A stretch of 64,000 nt of DNA. Origin: Provencibacterium sp. Its GTDB lineage: Bacteria > Bacillota > Clostridia > Oscillospirales > Ruminococcaceae. A program made the translations under genes and the position numbers. How positions within the stretch are numbered: position 1 is the first letter of the stretch; every line of letters starts with the position of its first letter. The stretch covers positions 25,614 through 89,613 of the forward strand of contig JAAWDS010000048.1 in NCBI GenBank assembly GCA_022793895.1, written 5' to 3'. The notes below the pieces were generated by a model. It had not been told where the DNA came from and did not search any database. It saw only the letters and a list, made by a program, of their open reading frames with translations. Positions 33,530 through 41,729 of the stretch are shown here, piece by piece.

Positions 33530-33934
33530 TCAGTGGCATCCGCCGCAGCTGGCGCAATTGCCGCCGCAGCCGGTATCTTCGACCACGCTGTCGGGATCCT
33601 CCCCGTTGACCGAGGCCGCCAGGATCTGGTTTACAAAGCGCATCGCCGCATCCACCTCCTGCTTGGCGGCAGTGTAGGCCATCATGCAGTCGTTGTGCAT
33701 GATCCGTTCATAAAGCGCCTTGATTTCTTTGTCCAGCGAAGCTAACTTTGCGTCGTCCTTTTCCTCTTTGCTTATCTGGCCGTTCAGCTCGATCCGCTTC
33801 AGGTTGAACTGCCCGATCATCTCCTGGAGCTCCAGATCCTCATCGCTCTTCTGTCGGGCCAGGTTGTAGCGGATGACCCGTTCATCCTGTGCGATTGCCT
33901 TTCCAAATTCACGGGCTTTTTCAATCATGTCCAT
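33530..33934 (-). CDS. YlbF/YmcA family protein with Cys-rich tail
   Basis: A small helical protein of 134 residues of the Com_YlbF family (RicA/RicF). In Bacillus the Ric proteins form a complex with RicT that promotes RNase Y processing and affects sporulation, competence and biofilm formation. Residues 1-115 are alpha-helical and charged; the tail GCGGNCASCGGCH carries four cysteines, suited to an iron-sulfur cluster as reported for the Ric complex. Its place between miaB and mutS matches ymcA (ricA) of Bacillus, while the Cys tail looks more like YlbF (ricF), so the exact name is left open. ATG at 33934 with GGAGAACAAAAGG upstream. Confidence 0.8.
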   Translation of the reverse strand: MDMIEKAREFGKAIAQDERVIRYNLARQKSDEDLELQEMIGQFNLKRIELNGQISKEEKDDAKLASLDKEIKALYERIMHNDCMMAYTAAKQEVDAAMRFVNQILAASVNGEDPDSVVEDTGCGGNCASCGGCH

Positions 33935-33956
33935 CCTTTTGTTCTCCTTCTGCTTT

Positions 33957-35387
33957 TCAGCGGCATATTTCTCCCAGCAGCGCCCAGTTCAGCGCCTGGG
34001 TGATTTTGACCTCTTTAAACCTCCCGATGAGCGCCGGATCCCCAGGGCACTCGACGATGATCCCCGATTCGGTGCGGCCGGAGAGCGTCCCTTCGGTTTT
34101 GGAAGGGCCGTCCAGCAGGACCCGCAGCGTCCGTCCCACCTCGCGCCGGTAGAGCCGGGAGCCTATCTGCTCCTGCTCTTCCAAGAGCTCGCGGAACCAA
34201 CGCCCCTTTTCCTCCGGCGGAACGGGATCGGGGTATCCGGCCGCCGCCGTTCCGCTGCGCGCCGAGAAGATGAAGGTGAAGAGCGAGTGGAACTGCACCT
34301 CCCGCACCAGTGCGAGCGTTTCCAGGAAGTCTTCATATTCCTCGCCGGGGAAGCCGACGATGATATCGCTTGTGAAGCTGACGCCGGGGATACGCGCGCG
34401 CGCATAGGCGATGAGCTCCCGGTATTTCTCCGCGGTGTAGCGGCGGTTCATCCGCTCTAAAACGCGGTTGCTTCCGCTCTGTACGGGGAGATGGATGTGG
34501 CTGCATACCTTCTCACATTCGGCCACGGCGTCGATGAGCGCATGCGAGCAGTCCTTGGGGTGGGAGGTCATGAACCGGAGGCGGAAATCCCCTTCGATCC
34601 GGTTCAATTCCCGCAGGAGGCGGGGGAAAGATTCCTCCTCTCCCAGCCCCTTGCCATAGGAATTGACGTTCTGGCCGAGCAGGGTGATCTCCCGGTAGCC
34701 CTCTTCAACGAGGGAACGCGCCTCGGCGATTACCTCCCGGAAAGGGCGGGAATATTCCCGCCCCCGCACATGGGGAACGATGCAGTAGGAACAGAAATTG
34801 TCGCAGCCCTGCATGATGGGAAGCCAGGCGCGCACCTTTCCATCCCGGCGGACGGGGAGCCCTTCCACATAGCCCTCCCCCGATGCCTCCAGCTCCACTA
34901 AGCCGCGCTGTCCCTCCAATACCTGGCGCACCAGGCCGGGCAGCCGCCAAACGGCGCCCGCGCCGAAGATAATATCCACATAGGGGTAGTGCGTTCGCAG
35001 CTTTTTTGCAGCGGAGGGCTGCTGCGCCATGCAGCCGCAGAGCGCAAGGATGAGGTTCGGATTCTTTTTTTTCAGTCCCTTGAGCGCGCCGACATGGCCG
35101 AATACCCGGTCCTCGGCATTCTCCCGGACTGCGCAGGTGTTGAACAGGATAAGATCCGCCCCGGCGGCATCGCCGGTCAGGCAGTAACCCATCTCTTCGA
35201 GCAGTCCGCGCAGCCGTTCGGTATCGCTGACGTTCTGTTGGCAGCCATAGGTGCGCGTATAAGCGGCGGGCAGGCGGCCATGCTCCGCGCGGAAGGCTTC
35301 GCTGTAAGCGCGCACGGCGCGGGCCTCCCGTTTAGCTTCCCACAAGGAAGCGTTTTTATTTTCCTCCATGATTTTCCTGACGGCCAT
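33957..35387 (-). CDS. miaB: tRNA-2-methylthio-N6-dimethylallyladenosine synthase
   Basis: Radical SAM methylthiotransferase that adds a methylthio group to i6A37 of tRNAs, after MiaA has placed the isopentenyl group. The N-terminal UPF0004 domain has three cluster cysteines (YGCQQN, FNTCAVRENA, LCGCMAQQ); the radical SAM motif is GCDNFCSYC near residue 200; a C-terminal TRAM domain (GRTLRVLLDGPSKTEGTLSGRT) binds RNA. 476 residues. The first ATG (35387) has its purine-rich site almost touching the start, so a second ATG six codons later is possible. Promoter at 35482-35511. miaA is in the same orientation at 51764. Confidence 0.94.
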   Translation of the reverse strand: MAVRKIMEENKNASLWEAKREARAVRAYSEAFRAEHGRLPAAYTRTYGCQQNVSDTERLRGLLEEMGYCLTGDAAGADLILFNTCAVRENAEDRVFGHVGALKGLKKKNPNLILALCGCMAQQPSAAKKLRTHYPYVDIIFGAGAVWRLPGLVRQVLEGQRGLVELEASGEGYVEGLPVRRDGKVRAWLPIMQGCDNFCSYCIVPHVRGREYSRPFREVIAEARSLVEEGYREITLLGQNVNSYGKGLGEEESFPRLLRELNRIEGDFRLRFMTSHPKDCSHALIDAVAECEKVCSHIHLPVQSGSNRVLERMNRRYTAEKYRELIAYARARIPGVSFTSDIIVGFPGEEYEDFLETLALVREVQFHSLFTFIFSARSGTAAAGYPDPVPPEEKGRWFRELLEEQEQIGSRLYRREVGRTLRVLLDGPSKTEGTLSGRTESGIIVECPGDPALIGRFKEVKITQALNWALLGEICR

Positions 35388-35481
35388 CCTTCCCTAAAAA
35401 ATACGGGCTGATCTGCTGCGGCCCATTTTCTGCCGCGCTTCGGACATGCGTTCAGATTTTTCGACTTTTGTTTATTGGTTT

Positions 35482-35511
35482 ATTATAACGCCTGCGCGCC
35501 TAGGAAGTCAA
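35482..35511 (-). promoter_or_regulatory. Promoter of the miaB-ylbF-mutS group
   Basis: On the minus strand TTGACT (35506-35511), an 18-bp spacer and a perfect TATAAT (35482-35487), about 95 bp upstream of miaB. Confidence 0.7.
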
Positions 35512-35606
35512 TTGCCCTGTGCCCAGCAAATTTTTTAAGGAGAGTCGAGCCTGTTTGAACAAAAAGGGCCGCAGGCGGAAGCATAGCGCTCTCTTTCTAT
35601 GGCTTG

Positions 35607-35652
35607 CGTCCGAATAGAACGGGAAGTGAAGATTTATACTTCTATTTGGACG
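35607..35652. repeat. 13-bp inverted repeat upstream of the phage-type gene
   Basis: CGTCCGAATAGAA (35607-35619) pairs with TTCTATTTGGACG (35640-35652) with one G-T pair, and GAAGT/ACTTC nest inside. It marks the left part of the 35.5-36.5 kb scar and could be a replication-origin hairpin or an element end of the former mobile DNA. The rest of 35512-35697 shows no gene. Confidence 0.4.
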
Positions 35653-35697
35653 GATAAATGACCTTGAAGGATGGAAAAAAGAAGGAAAAATGGAAGA

Positions 35698-35940
35698 ATG
35701 AAAATACGAGTAATCGGGAAATCGCACCTGAGCGGGACAAGCAAAAAGATGGGAAATATCTATGACTTCATCCAAGTCCACTACAACGGCAAGGCCCGCG
35801 GCGTGGAAGGTACCGCAGCCCTCACCCTTAACCTCGACCCCAACGATTACCCCTATGACAGCATCGCCCTCAATGCCGTCTACAACGTCGATTTCGACCA
35901 ACGCGGCTATCCGGTAGACTTCACGCCCGTAAGCAAGTGA
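35698..35940 (+). CDS. Small phage- or plasmid-type protein, possible single-stranded DNA-binding protein
   Basis: An 80-residue beta-rich protein (MKIRVIGKSHLSG..., GNIYDFIQVHYNG, YPVDFTPVSK). The pattern of a short basic N terminus, a G-T-S-x-x-x-G-x-x-Y-x-F turn, a central charged strand pair and a closing YxVxFxxxGYPVxF strand recalls small helix-destabilising proteins of filamentous phages and related single-strand replicons; this is a resemblance of pattern, not a proven family match. The ATG at 35698 is preferred; an ATG at 35671 has its purine-rich site directly against it. It is followed by a terminator-like hairpin and an IS30 remnant, with no phage structural genes, so it is probably a leftover. 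Confidence 0.5.
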   Translation: MKIRVIGKSHLSGTSKKMGNIYDFIQVHYNGKARGVEGTAALTLNLDPNDYPYDSIALNAVYNVDFDQRGYPVDFTPVSK

Positions 35941-36112
35941 GGCAGATACAAGGCTCCTGCCTTCCGCCCGTTAAGCCCGGCCTAACTCACCTGGAAACAG
36001 CCTACCCCTGCTCGGACTATCCCGTAAGCTGCCCCAAGTGCCGTTACCGGGCGGTCTGTTTCCTTCTGTCCGCCGTTCCTGCGTCCTGTACGAACGACCG
36101 GCGGGCCGGGAA

Positions 36113-36139
36113 CCGGTAGGGCCAGTATAGCCCTACCGG
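36113..36139 (+). terminator. Terminator-like hairpin in the mobile scar
   Basis: CCGGTAGGGC (36113-36122) and GCCCTACCGG (36130-36139) pair over 10 bp with a 7-nt loop and are followed by CCTTTGTATGTTTG. It probably ended transcription of the phage-type gene. Confidence 0.55.
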
Positions 36140-36212
36140 CCTTTGTATGTTTGTTATGATATTTCTGGTACAGGCAACAGAAAAGCGCTAGAGTGCATCC
36201 ACTCCGGCGCTT

Positions 36213-36474
36213 TTGCTTTTCTATTCATTTCGGGAATTGTTGGAGAAGCCTAAGCGGAAGCGTGCTTATCGTCCCGTGAAGGCTTCGCAGCCTCCGAAGG
36301 GGACGAGTATTGAACGCCGTCCGCCTGATGTTGCCGGTCGTTCTTCCTTCGGCAATTGGGAAATGGTTAGTGTGATTGGTAAAGCGAAAGGGAAAGGCCC
36401 GTCTCTTCTAGTGCTTACCGAACGCATGACGCGCTTTGAGATTATCCTCAAGGTTGCGGCTAAGACCGCAGATT
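36213..36474 (+). mobile_element. IS30-family transposase remnant
   Basis: About 87 codons match the middle of IS30-type transposases: RKRAYRP, GTSIERRP, FGNWEMVSVIGKAKGKG, LLVLTERMTRFEIILKVAAKTAD. In active IS30 proteins the FGxWExD stretch carries the first Asp of the DDE triad; here that position is Val (WEMV). Both the helix-turn-helix N terminus and the C-terminal half with the other catalytic residues are missing; the match stops at about 36474, 34 bp from the tgt stop codon. A near-perfect inverted repeat (about 36181-36215, AAAAGCGC...GCGCTTTT) lies just before it. Dead element. Confidence 0.8.
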
Positions 36475-36507
36475 TTTTGCCGTGCAGGCAAAGCGCCGGC
36501 CCCCGCG

Positions 36508-37638
36508 TTAAATCCGCGTGGAGAGAATGGGAATATACTCCCGGCAGAACGCCTCATAGCGTTCTTCGGAAAGAGCTAAGCGGATCTTCTCCATCAGCGT
36601 GTTATAAAACCAGAGGTTGTGCATCACCAGCAGCCGCATACCCAGCATCTCCTGCGCGCGCAGCAGGTGCCGCAGGTAAGCGCGCGAAAAGCTGCGGCAG
36701 GCCGGGCAGCCGCAGTCCGGATCGAGCGGCAGCGGATCGGTCTTATACTTCTCGTTGTTGAGGTTGCGGATCCCCTGCCAGGTGAAGATATGGCCGTGCC
36801 GCGCGTTGCGGCTGGGCATAACGCAGTCAAAGAGATCCACCCCCCGGCGCACCGCCTCCAGGATGTTGGCGGGCGTGCCCACCCCCATCAGATAGCGCGG
36901 CTTATCCGCCGGCATAAACGGCTCCACCGCCTCGATAACGCTGTACATCTCTTCGGCCGTTTCCCCGACCGCTAGGCCCCCGATGGCATAGCCCGCGCAG
37001 TCCACCTGCCGGATAGCCTTCATGTGCTCGATACGGATGTCCGCATAGGTCGATCCCTGGTTGATCCCGAAAAGAAGCTGCCGCCGGTTCAAGGTTTCCT
37101 CCTGCCCGTTCAGCCGGTCCAGCTCCCTCCGGCAGCGCTCCAGCCAGCGGGTGGTACGGGCAACCGACTGCTGCACATAGCCGCGTTCGGCCGGGTTTTC
37201 AATGCACTCGTCGAAGGCCATGGCAATGGTAGAAGCCAGGTTGGACTGAATGCGCATGCTCTCCTCCGGCCCCATAAAGATATGCCGGCCGTCAATATGG
37301 GACTGGAAGGCGACGCCCTCCTCGGTAATTTTGCGCAGGCTGCTCAACGAAAACACCTGGAAGCCGCCCGAATCGGTCAGAATGGGCCCCTCCCAGCCCA
37401 TGAAGCGGTGAAGCCCGCCCAGCGTGCGCACGACCTCATCCCCCGGCCGCAGGTGCAGGTGGTAGGTGTTGCACAGCTCCACCTGGCAGCGCAGCTCCCC
37501 AAGATCCAAGGAGGAAACGCCCCCCTTAATGGCCGCCGCCGTCCCCACGTTCATGAAAGCGGGCATCTGCACCGTTCCGTGCGGCGTCTCAAAGCAGCCC
37601 AGCCGTGCGCGGCCCTGTTGTTTCAACAATCGATACAT
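36508..37638 (-). CDS. tgt: Queuine tRNA-ribosyltransferase (tRNA-guanine transglycosylase)
   Basis: Exchanges guanine 34 of GUN-anticodon tRNAs for preQ1 on the way to queuosine. ARLGCFETPHGTVQMPAFMNVGT is the N-terminal family stretch, SNTYHL-type LCNTYHLHLRPG and LTDSGGFQVFSL hold the catalytic Asp region, and the zinc site is CGCPACRSF...H near residue 300. 376 residues from the ATG at 37638, which matches the family N terminus; a GTG ten codons upstream (37668) is an alternative and neither has an ideal ribosome site. A short hairpin (about 37648-37669) lies in the leader. The 3' end borders the IS30 scar but the reading frame is complete. Confidence 0.94.
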   Translation of the reverse strand: MYRLLKQQGRARLGCFETPHGTVQMPAFMNVGTAAAIKGGVSSLDLGELRCQVELCNTYHLHLRPGDEVVRTLGGLHRFMGWEGPILTDSGGFQVFSLSSLRKITEEGVAFQSHIDGRHIFMGPEESMRIQSNLASTIAMAFDECIENPAERGYVQQSVARTTRWLERCRRELDRLNGQEETLNRRQLLFGINQGSTYADIRIEHMKAIRQVDCAGYAIGGLAVGETAEEMYSVIEAVEPFMPADKPRYLMGVGTPANILEAVRRGVDLFDCVMPSRNARHGHIFTWQGIRNLNNEKYKTDPLPLDPDCGCPACRSFSRAYLRHLLRAQEMLGMRLLVMHNLWFYNTLMEKIRLALSEERYEAFCREYIPILSTRI

Positions 37639-37715
37639 GCTAAATGATGGTGAGGGAGACTCCCCCACCCCTCCTTTTCGTCAGTTTACCGCCGCATCCG
37701 CGCCGGAAGAAAGCT

Positions 37716-38594
37716 CTAGTCCAGATGCTTGAAGCCGTTGCCCAATACGTCGCCCGCGCTGCATCCCACGATAAAGGCCCCCGGATCCAGCGCCAGGGTC
37801 AAATCGCGGACCTTAAAAAACTGCCCCTTGGAAACGACGCAGAAGATGATATTCTTTTGGGAATGGCGGAAGCCGCCTTCCCCCTTTAAAATGGTGACGC
37901 CCCGATGCAGCTTTTTCAGAATCCCCTCCTCAATCTCGGCGCTGCGGTCGGAGATGATGAAGAGCAGCCGGTTGGTGTTCAAACCGTAGACCATTTTATC
38001 CATCACAATCGTTGAGGTCAGAATCGCCAGGGCCGCAAAGAGGGAGGTGTCAATGTTTCCATAAGCGTAAACCGAGAGGATCACCACCATGAAGTTGGCC
38101 GCCATGAGCAGCTTTCCCAGCGAAAACTGCGGGAAGCGCTTCTGTAGCAGCGCGCCGATGATAGCCGTCCCTCCGGTGGTCGAGTGCGCAAAATAAACCA
38201 GCGCATTCCCCAACCCCATCAGCGCGCCGCCAAAGAGCGCAGCCAGCAGCGGGGCCAGCGGCGAAACGCTCTCATAAGGGTGAATGAGGCCAACCAGCAC
38301 GCCCACCGCATCGGTCAGGATGCTTAAAAGGGCGGTGGAGACCATCGTCCGGATGGTAAAGCTCCTGGAAACGTGCCGCCAGGAGAGCAGCAGCAGCGGA
38401 AGGTTGATAACAAAGGTCATAACGCCGATAGGCAGCCCCCAAAGAAAATTCATAATGGTTGCAACGCCTGCGACGCCGCCCGGCGCAATCTGGTACGGCG
38501 CGGTGAAATATTGAACGCCGAATGCGAAAGCGCCCGACCCCGCAAGGTTCAGCGCCAAAAATACCGCCGCTTCCCTTGCCGATGGCTTTTTCAT
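37716..38594 (-). CDS. YitT-family membrane protein
   Basis: A 292-residue protein with five to six membrane helices in the first 190 residues (LNLAGSGAFAFGVQYFTAPYQIAPGGVAGVATI is typical of YitT/DUF161) and a soluble C-terminal DUF2179 domain (IEEGILKKLHRGVTILKGEGGFRHSQKNIIFCVV). The role of the family is unknown; a transport function has been proposed. The ATG at 38594 follows AAGAAAGGACGGG; longer in-frame starts up to 38738 overlap the regulatory region and are not used. It lies upstream of tgt in the same direction. Confidence 0.88.
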   Translation of the reverse strand: MKKPSAREAAVFLALNLAGSGAFAFGVQYFTAPYQIAPGGVAGVATIMNFLWGLPIGVMTFVINLPLLLLSWRHVSRSFTIRTMVSTALLSILTDAVGVLVGLIHPYESVSPLAPLLAALFGGALMGLGNALVYFAHSTTGGTAIIGALLQKRFPQFSLGKLLMAANFMVVILSVYAYGNIDTSLFAALAILTSTIVMDKMVYGLNTNRLLFIISDRSAEIEEGILKKLHRGVTILKGEGGFRHSQKNIIFCVVSKGQFFKVRDLTLALDPGAFIVGCSAGDVLGNGFKHLD

Positions 38595-38700
38595 TTCTTT
38601 AACCCGTCCTTTCTTGCAGGGCCGGTCCATCCTACTAAAGCGGATTCCCGCCGGGAAACCGGAGGCTTCTTTCAGGAAGGAGCGCCCGCCGGTGCTCAGG

Positions 38701-38714
38701 GATTCATATGAATC
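38701..38714. promoter_or_regulatory. Perfect 14-bp palindrome upstream of the YitT-type gene
   Basis: GATTCATATGAATC reads the same on both strands. It lies between the divergent YitT-type and phosphodiesterase genes, near a TATACT box read on the minus strand, and is a candidate operator. No regulator is assigned. Confidence 0.4.
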
Positions 38715-38810
38715 AATTCCTGCATCCCTAGTATACACACATCCGCGCCGTTACACCAGATCTAAAACGGATTTTTCCCGAAAAGTCCTTCTCTTTTCTC
38801 TCTTTTCCGC

Positions 38811-38816
38811 TATAAT
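38811..38816 (+). promoter_or_regulatory. -10 box of the glycerophosphodiesterase gene
   Basis: A perfect TATAAT at 38811-38816, 50 bp before the ATG; no good -35 box is seen at the usual distance. Confidence 0.5.
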
Positions 38817-38866
38817 GAAGAAGACAGATCCCCCGCTATCCCGTTTAAGAAAGGAAGTTTTCCGCC

Positions 38867-39586
38867 ATGCCTTTAAACATTGCCCACCGCGGCTTCAGCG
38901 GCCGCTATCCTGAGAACACCATGCTCGCCTTTACCGAGGCCGAAAAGGCGGGCTGCGATGGAATCGAGCTGGACGTCCATCTCACCCGCGACGGCATCCC
39001 CGTTGTGATCCATGATGAAGATATCCGCCGCACCACCGACGGCTCCGGCCCGGTCGGCTCCTTTACCGCCGGCGAGCTGCGCGCCTTCAACGCCGCGGCC
39101 GCCTGGAAGGGGGAGCATCCCGCCCAGACGATCCCCACCCTGGAGGAATATCTCGATTGGGCTGCCGGAACCCGGCTCTTCACCAACATTGAGCTCAAAA
39201 ACAGCGTTGTCGAATATCCCGAACTGGAAGCGAAGGCCGTCGCCCTGGTCCGGCGCTATGGGCTGGAGGGGCGCATCCTCTTCTCCTCCTTCAACCATCC
39301 GTCCATCCTACGCTGCAAGCGGCTGGCCCCCGAAATCCGCTGCGGCTTCCTCTGCGATTGCTGGCTGGCCGGTGCGGGCGCTTACACCAGCGGCCACGGG
39401 GTGGAATGCCTGCACCCGCAATACCGCAGCCTGACCGGGGAAGCCGTTGAGGAGATCCGCCGCCATGCCGTGGCCGTCAACACCTGGACGGTCAACGAGG
39501 AGGCGGATATGCGCCGACTTGCGGACGCCGGGATCGAAGGGCTGATCACCAACTATCCCGATCGCCTGCATGCGCTGCTCGCCTAA
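38867..39586 (+). CDS. Glycerophosphodiester phosphodiesterase
   Basis: A 239-residue GDPD/UgpQ-type TIM barrel enzyme that splits deacylated phospholipid head groups to glycerol 3-phosphate and an alcohol. The start IAHRGFSGRYPENTMLAF has the catalytic His7 and the conserved R-G, and GIELDVHLTRDGIPVVIHDE holds the metal ligands and the second catalytic His. Near the end VNTWTVNEEADMRRL is also a family feature. No signal peptide, so a cytoplasmic enzyme. Monocistronic: own promoter, strong terminator at 39589. ATG after AAGGAAG. Confidence 0.93.
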   Translation: MPLNIAHRGFSGRYPENTMLAFTEAEKAGCDGIELDVHLTRDGIPVVIHDEDIRRTTDGSGPVGSFTAGELRAFNAAAAWKGEHPAQTIPTLEEYLDWAAGTRLFTNIELKNSVVEYPELEAKAVALVRRYGLEGRILFSSFNHPSILRCKRLAPEIRCGFLCDCWLAGAGAYTSGHGVECLHPQYRSLTGEAVEEIRRHAVAVNTWTVNEEADMRRLADAGIEGLITNYPDRLHALLA

Positions 39587-39588
39587 CA

Positions 39589-39627
39589 AAGGGCTCGTTG
39601 CAGAATTTCATTCTGCAACGAGCCCTT
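39589..39627. terminator. Perfect 18-bp inverted repeat after the phosphodiesterase gene
   Basis: The arms at 39589-39606 and 39610-39627 pair perfectly over 18 bp around TTC; the core CGTTGCAGAAT is shared with the hairpin at 30749. It lies three bases after the stop codon. Confidence 0.75.
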
Positions 39628-39760
39628 CCCCAAAAGCTGCTTTTGGGGCGAAGATTACGCCCCAAATTTCGCACTTCCGCGCGAAACCGCCGCTTTTTCC
39701 GGTTCCTGTAAGCCGGAGGATCGCTCGACTGGAGTTTTCTTCCTCATTTGCGGGCGAGCC
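39628..39760 (+). repeat. Interspersed intergenic repeat, copy B
   Basis: Contains hairpin TTTTGGGGCG...CGCCCCAAA (about 39644-39668), then TTTCGCACTTCCGCGCGAAACC, then CTTTTTCCGG followed by TTCCTGTAAGCCGGAGGATCGC (about 39692-39725). The part order is as in copy A (6933-7130) and, reversed, copy C. It fills the space between the convergent phosphodiesterase and transketolase genes. No gene visible. Confidence 0.65.
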
Positions 39761-39774
39761 CTTTTCTCTATAGA

Positions 39775-40725
39775 CTATTTCTTGAGCGCCAGCGCCTCTT
39801 TCGCCTTTTGGGCAATGTTCTCCGCCGTCAGCCCATAAATCTTCAACAGCTCAGGAGCCGGACCGGAAACGCCGTAAACGTCGTTGACGCCGACGCGCAC
39901 CACCGGGACCGGGCAGGCCGCGCAGACCGTCTCGCAGACCGCCGCCCCCAGGCCGCCGATGATGCTGTGCTCCTCGGCGGTGACAATCGCGCCCGTTTCG
40001 GCCGCCGCCGCGAGGATCAGCTCCTCATCCAGCGGCTTGACGGTGTGGATGTTGAGCACCCGCGCCTGAATGCCCTCCTTCGCCAGCAGCTCCGCCGCCT
40101 CCAGCGCAAAGGGCACCGGCAGCCCGGTGGCTGCAATGGTCACGTCGCCGCCTTTCCGCAGCGTCACCCCTTTGCCAATCTGGAAGGGGGCGTCCGCCTT
40201 GTCCGAAAAGATCGGAACGGCCAGACGGCCGAAGCGCAGGTAAACCGGCCCCTCGTAGTCATAGGCCGCGCGAACCGCCGCCTTCGCTTCCAGAAAATCG
40301 GCCGGATTGATGATCGTCATGCCGGGGATGGTGCGCATGAGCGCAATGTCCTCATTGCACTGGTGGGTTGCGCCGTCCTCCCCGACCGAAATGCCCGCAT
40401 GGGTCGCGCCGATCTTCACGTTGAGGTGCGGGTAGCCGATCGAGTTGCGCACCTGCTCAAAGGCGCGCCCGGCGGCGAACATAGCAAACGAGCTCGCAAA
40501 CGGCACCAAGCCCGCCGTAGCCAGTCCGGCGGCGATGCTCATCATGTTCCCCTCGGCAATGCCGCAGTTGATAAAGCGTTCCGGACATACCTTTAAAAAG
40601 GAACCGGTTTTGGTGGATTTAGAGAGATCCGCATCGAGAACGACCAGGCGGCTGCATTCGGCGGCCATTTCAGCGAGCGCCTCGCCGTAGCCCTCGCGGG
40701 TTGCTTTTTTGATGACGTCAGCCAT
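39775..40725 (-). CDS. Transketolase, C-terminal subunit
   Basis: The C-terminal half of a split transketolase, 316 residues, holding the pyrimidine-binding (PYR) domain and the transketolase C domain. FINCGIAEGNMMSIAAGLATAG near residue 52 contains the ThDP-activating Glu; SVGEDGATHQ.NEDIALMRTIPG near residue 114 is a family stretch; the last third (VLNIHTVKPLDE, VTAEEHSIIGGLG) is the C domain. It pairs with the N-terminal subunit 78 bp upstream. The two interconvert ketose and aldose phosphates in the non-oxidative pentose phosphate pathway. ATG at 40725 after GAAAGGTAGGG. Confidence 0.93.
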   Translation of the reverse strand: MADVIKKATREGYGEALAEMAAECSRLVVLDADLSKSTKTGSFLKVCPERFINCGIAEGNMMSIAAGLATAGLVPFASSFAMFAAGRAFEQVRNSIGYPHLNVKIGATHAGISVGEDGATHQCNEDIALMRTIPGMTIINPADFLEAKAAVRAAYDYEGPVYLRFGRLAVPIFSDKADAPFQIGKGVTLRKGGDVTIAATGLPVPFALEAAELLAKEGIQARVLNIHTVKPLDEELILAAAAETGAIVTAEEHSIIGGLGAAVCETVCAACPVPVVRVGVNDVYGVSGPAPELLKIYGLTAENIAQKAKEALALKK

Positions 40726-40803
40726 TGTGATGACCCTACCTTTCTTTCGGGCCCCATCGGGAAACGCCGCGAGACCCCAGACTCTTTTTCAATCGGATTT
40801 CCT

Positions 40804-41652
40804 TTATCCTTCGCGTTCGCAGCGCGCCAGCGTCTCCTCCAGCTCGCCCATGGCGGCGCGGTACTGCTCTTCATTCGGAGCGGTACCGTGCCAGCCTGCC
40901 TGGTTCTCCATGAAGGAAACCCCTTTCCCCTTGACCGACCGGGCGATGATCGCCGTCGGACGGCCCTTGGCCGCGCGCGCAAGCGCAAACGCCGCCTCAA
41001 TGGCCTCGAAGTCGTGCGCGTCAATCGTCAGGACCTGGAACCCGAACGCTTCAAATTTCTTGTCGATGGGGTTGGGCGAGCAGACAGTATCGATGTCGCC
41101 GTCAATTTGCAGCCCGTTGTTGTCCACGATGACGCAGAGGTTATCCAGCTTCTGGAAGCCTGCGAACATGGCGGCCTCCCAGACCTGGCCCTCCTCCAGC
41201 TCGCCATCGCCCAGGATGGTGTAAACCCGGTAATCCTTGCCGGTCAGCTTGCCGGCCTTGGCAATGCCGCAGGCGGCCGAAATGCCCTGCCCAAGCGAAC
41301 CGCTGGACATATCCACGCCGGGGATCCCCTTCATATCCGGGTGCCCCTGTAGGAAAGAGCCGACCTGGCGCAGCGTTGCCATCGCCTCCACCGGGAAGAA
41401 ACCGCGGTTGGCCAGCGCCGCATAGTAAGCCGGGGCGCAGTGGCCCTTGGAAAGTACAAAGCGGTCGCGATCCTCCTTCTTCGGGTCCTTCGGATCGATC
41501 CTCATCTCCTGCGTGTACAGATAGGCCAACAAATCCGCAATGGACAGCGACCCGCCGGGATGCCCGCTCTTCGCATGATAGACGCCCTCAATTGCCCCCA
41601 TGCGCACGCGGGCGGCGAAGATGCTCAGCGCTTTCTTTTCTTCGCGTGTCAT
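40804..41652 (-). CDS. Transketolase, N-terminal subunit
   Basis: The thiamine-diphosphate-binding half of a split transketolase, 282 residues. AKSGHPGGSLSIADLLAYLY, VLSKGHCAPAYYA, and the ThDP motif GDGELEEGQVWEA...DNNGLQ near residues 150-180 are clear. The ATG at 41652 follows GAGAGGAGAGGG; an ATG nine codons upstream (41679) has a poorer site. Together with the downstream C-terminal subunit it forms a full transketolase. Confidence 0.93.
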   Translation of the reverse strand: MTREEKKALSIFAARVRMGAIEGVYHAKSGHPGGSLSIADLLAYLYTQEMRIDPKDPKKEDRDRFVLSKGHCAPAYYAALANRGFFPVEAMATLRQVGSFLQGHPDMKGIPGVDMSSGSLGQGISAACGIAKAGKLTGKDYRVYTILGDGELEEGQVWEAAMFAGFQKLDNLCVIVDNNGLQIDGDIDTVCSPNPIDKKFEAFGFQVLTIDAHDFEAIEAAFALARAAKGRPTAIIARSVKGKGVSFMENQAGWHGTAPNEEQYRAAMGELEETLARCEREG

Positions 41653-41729
41653 CCAATCCCTCTCCTCTCGTTGTTTCATGGAATAAAAGCAAAATCCCCT
41701 TTCGGAACTCTGCCTATATCGAAAAGGCC

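Noticed and set aside
35937..36119. Small Cys-containing reading frame in the scar
   Set aside because: It starts inside the end of the phage-type gene, has no ribosome site and runs into the hairpin; base use does not look coding.
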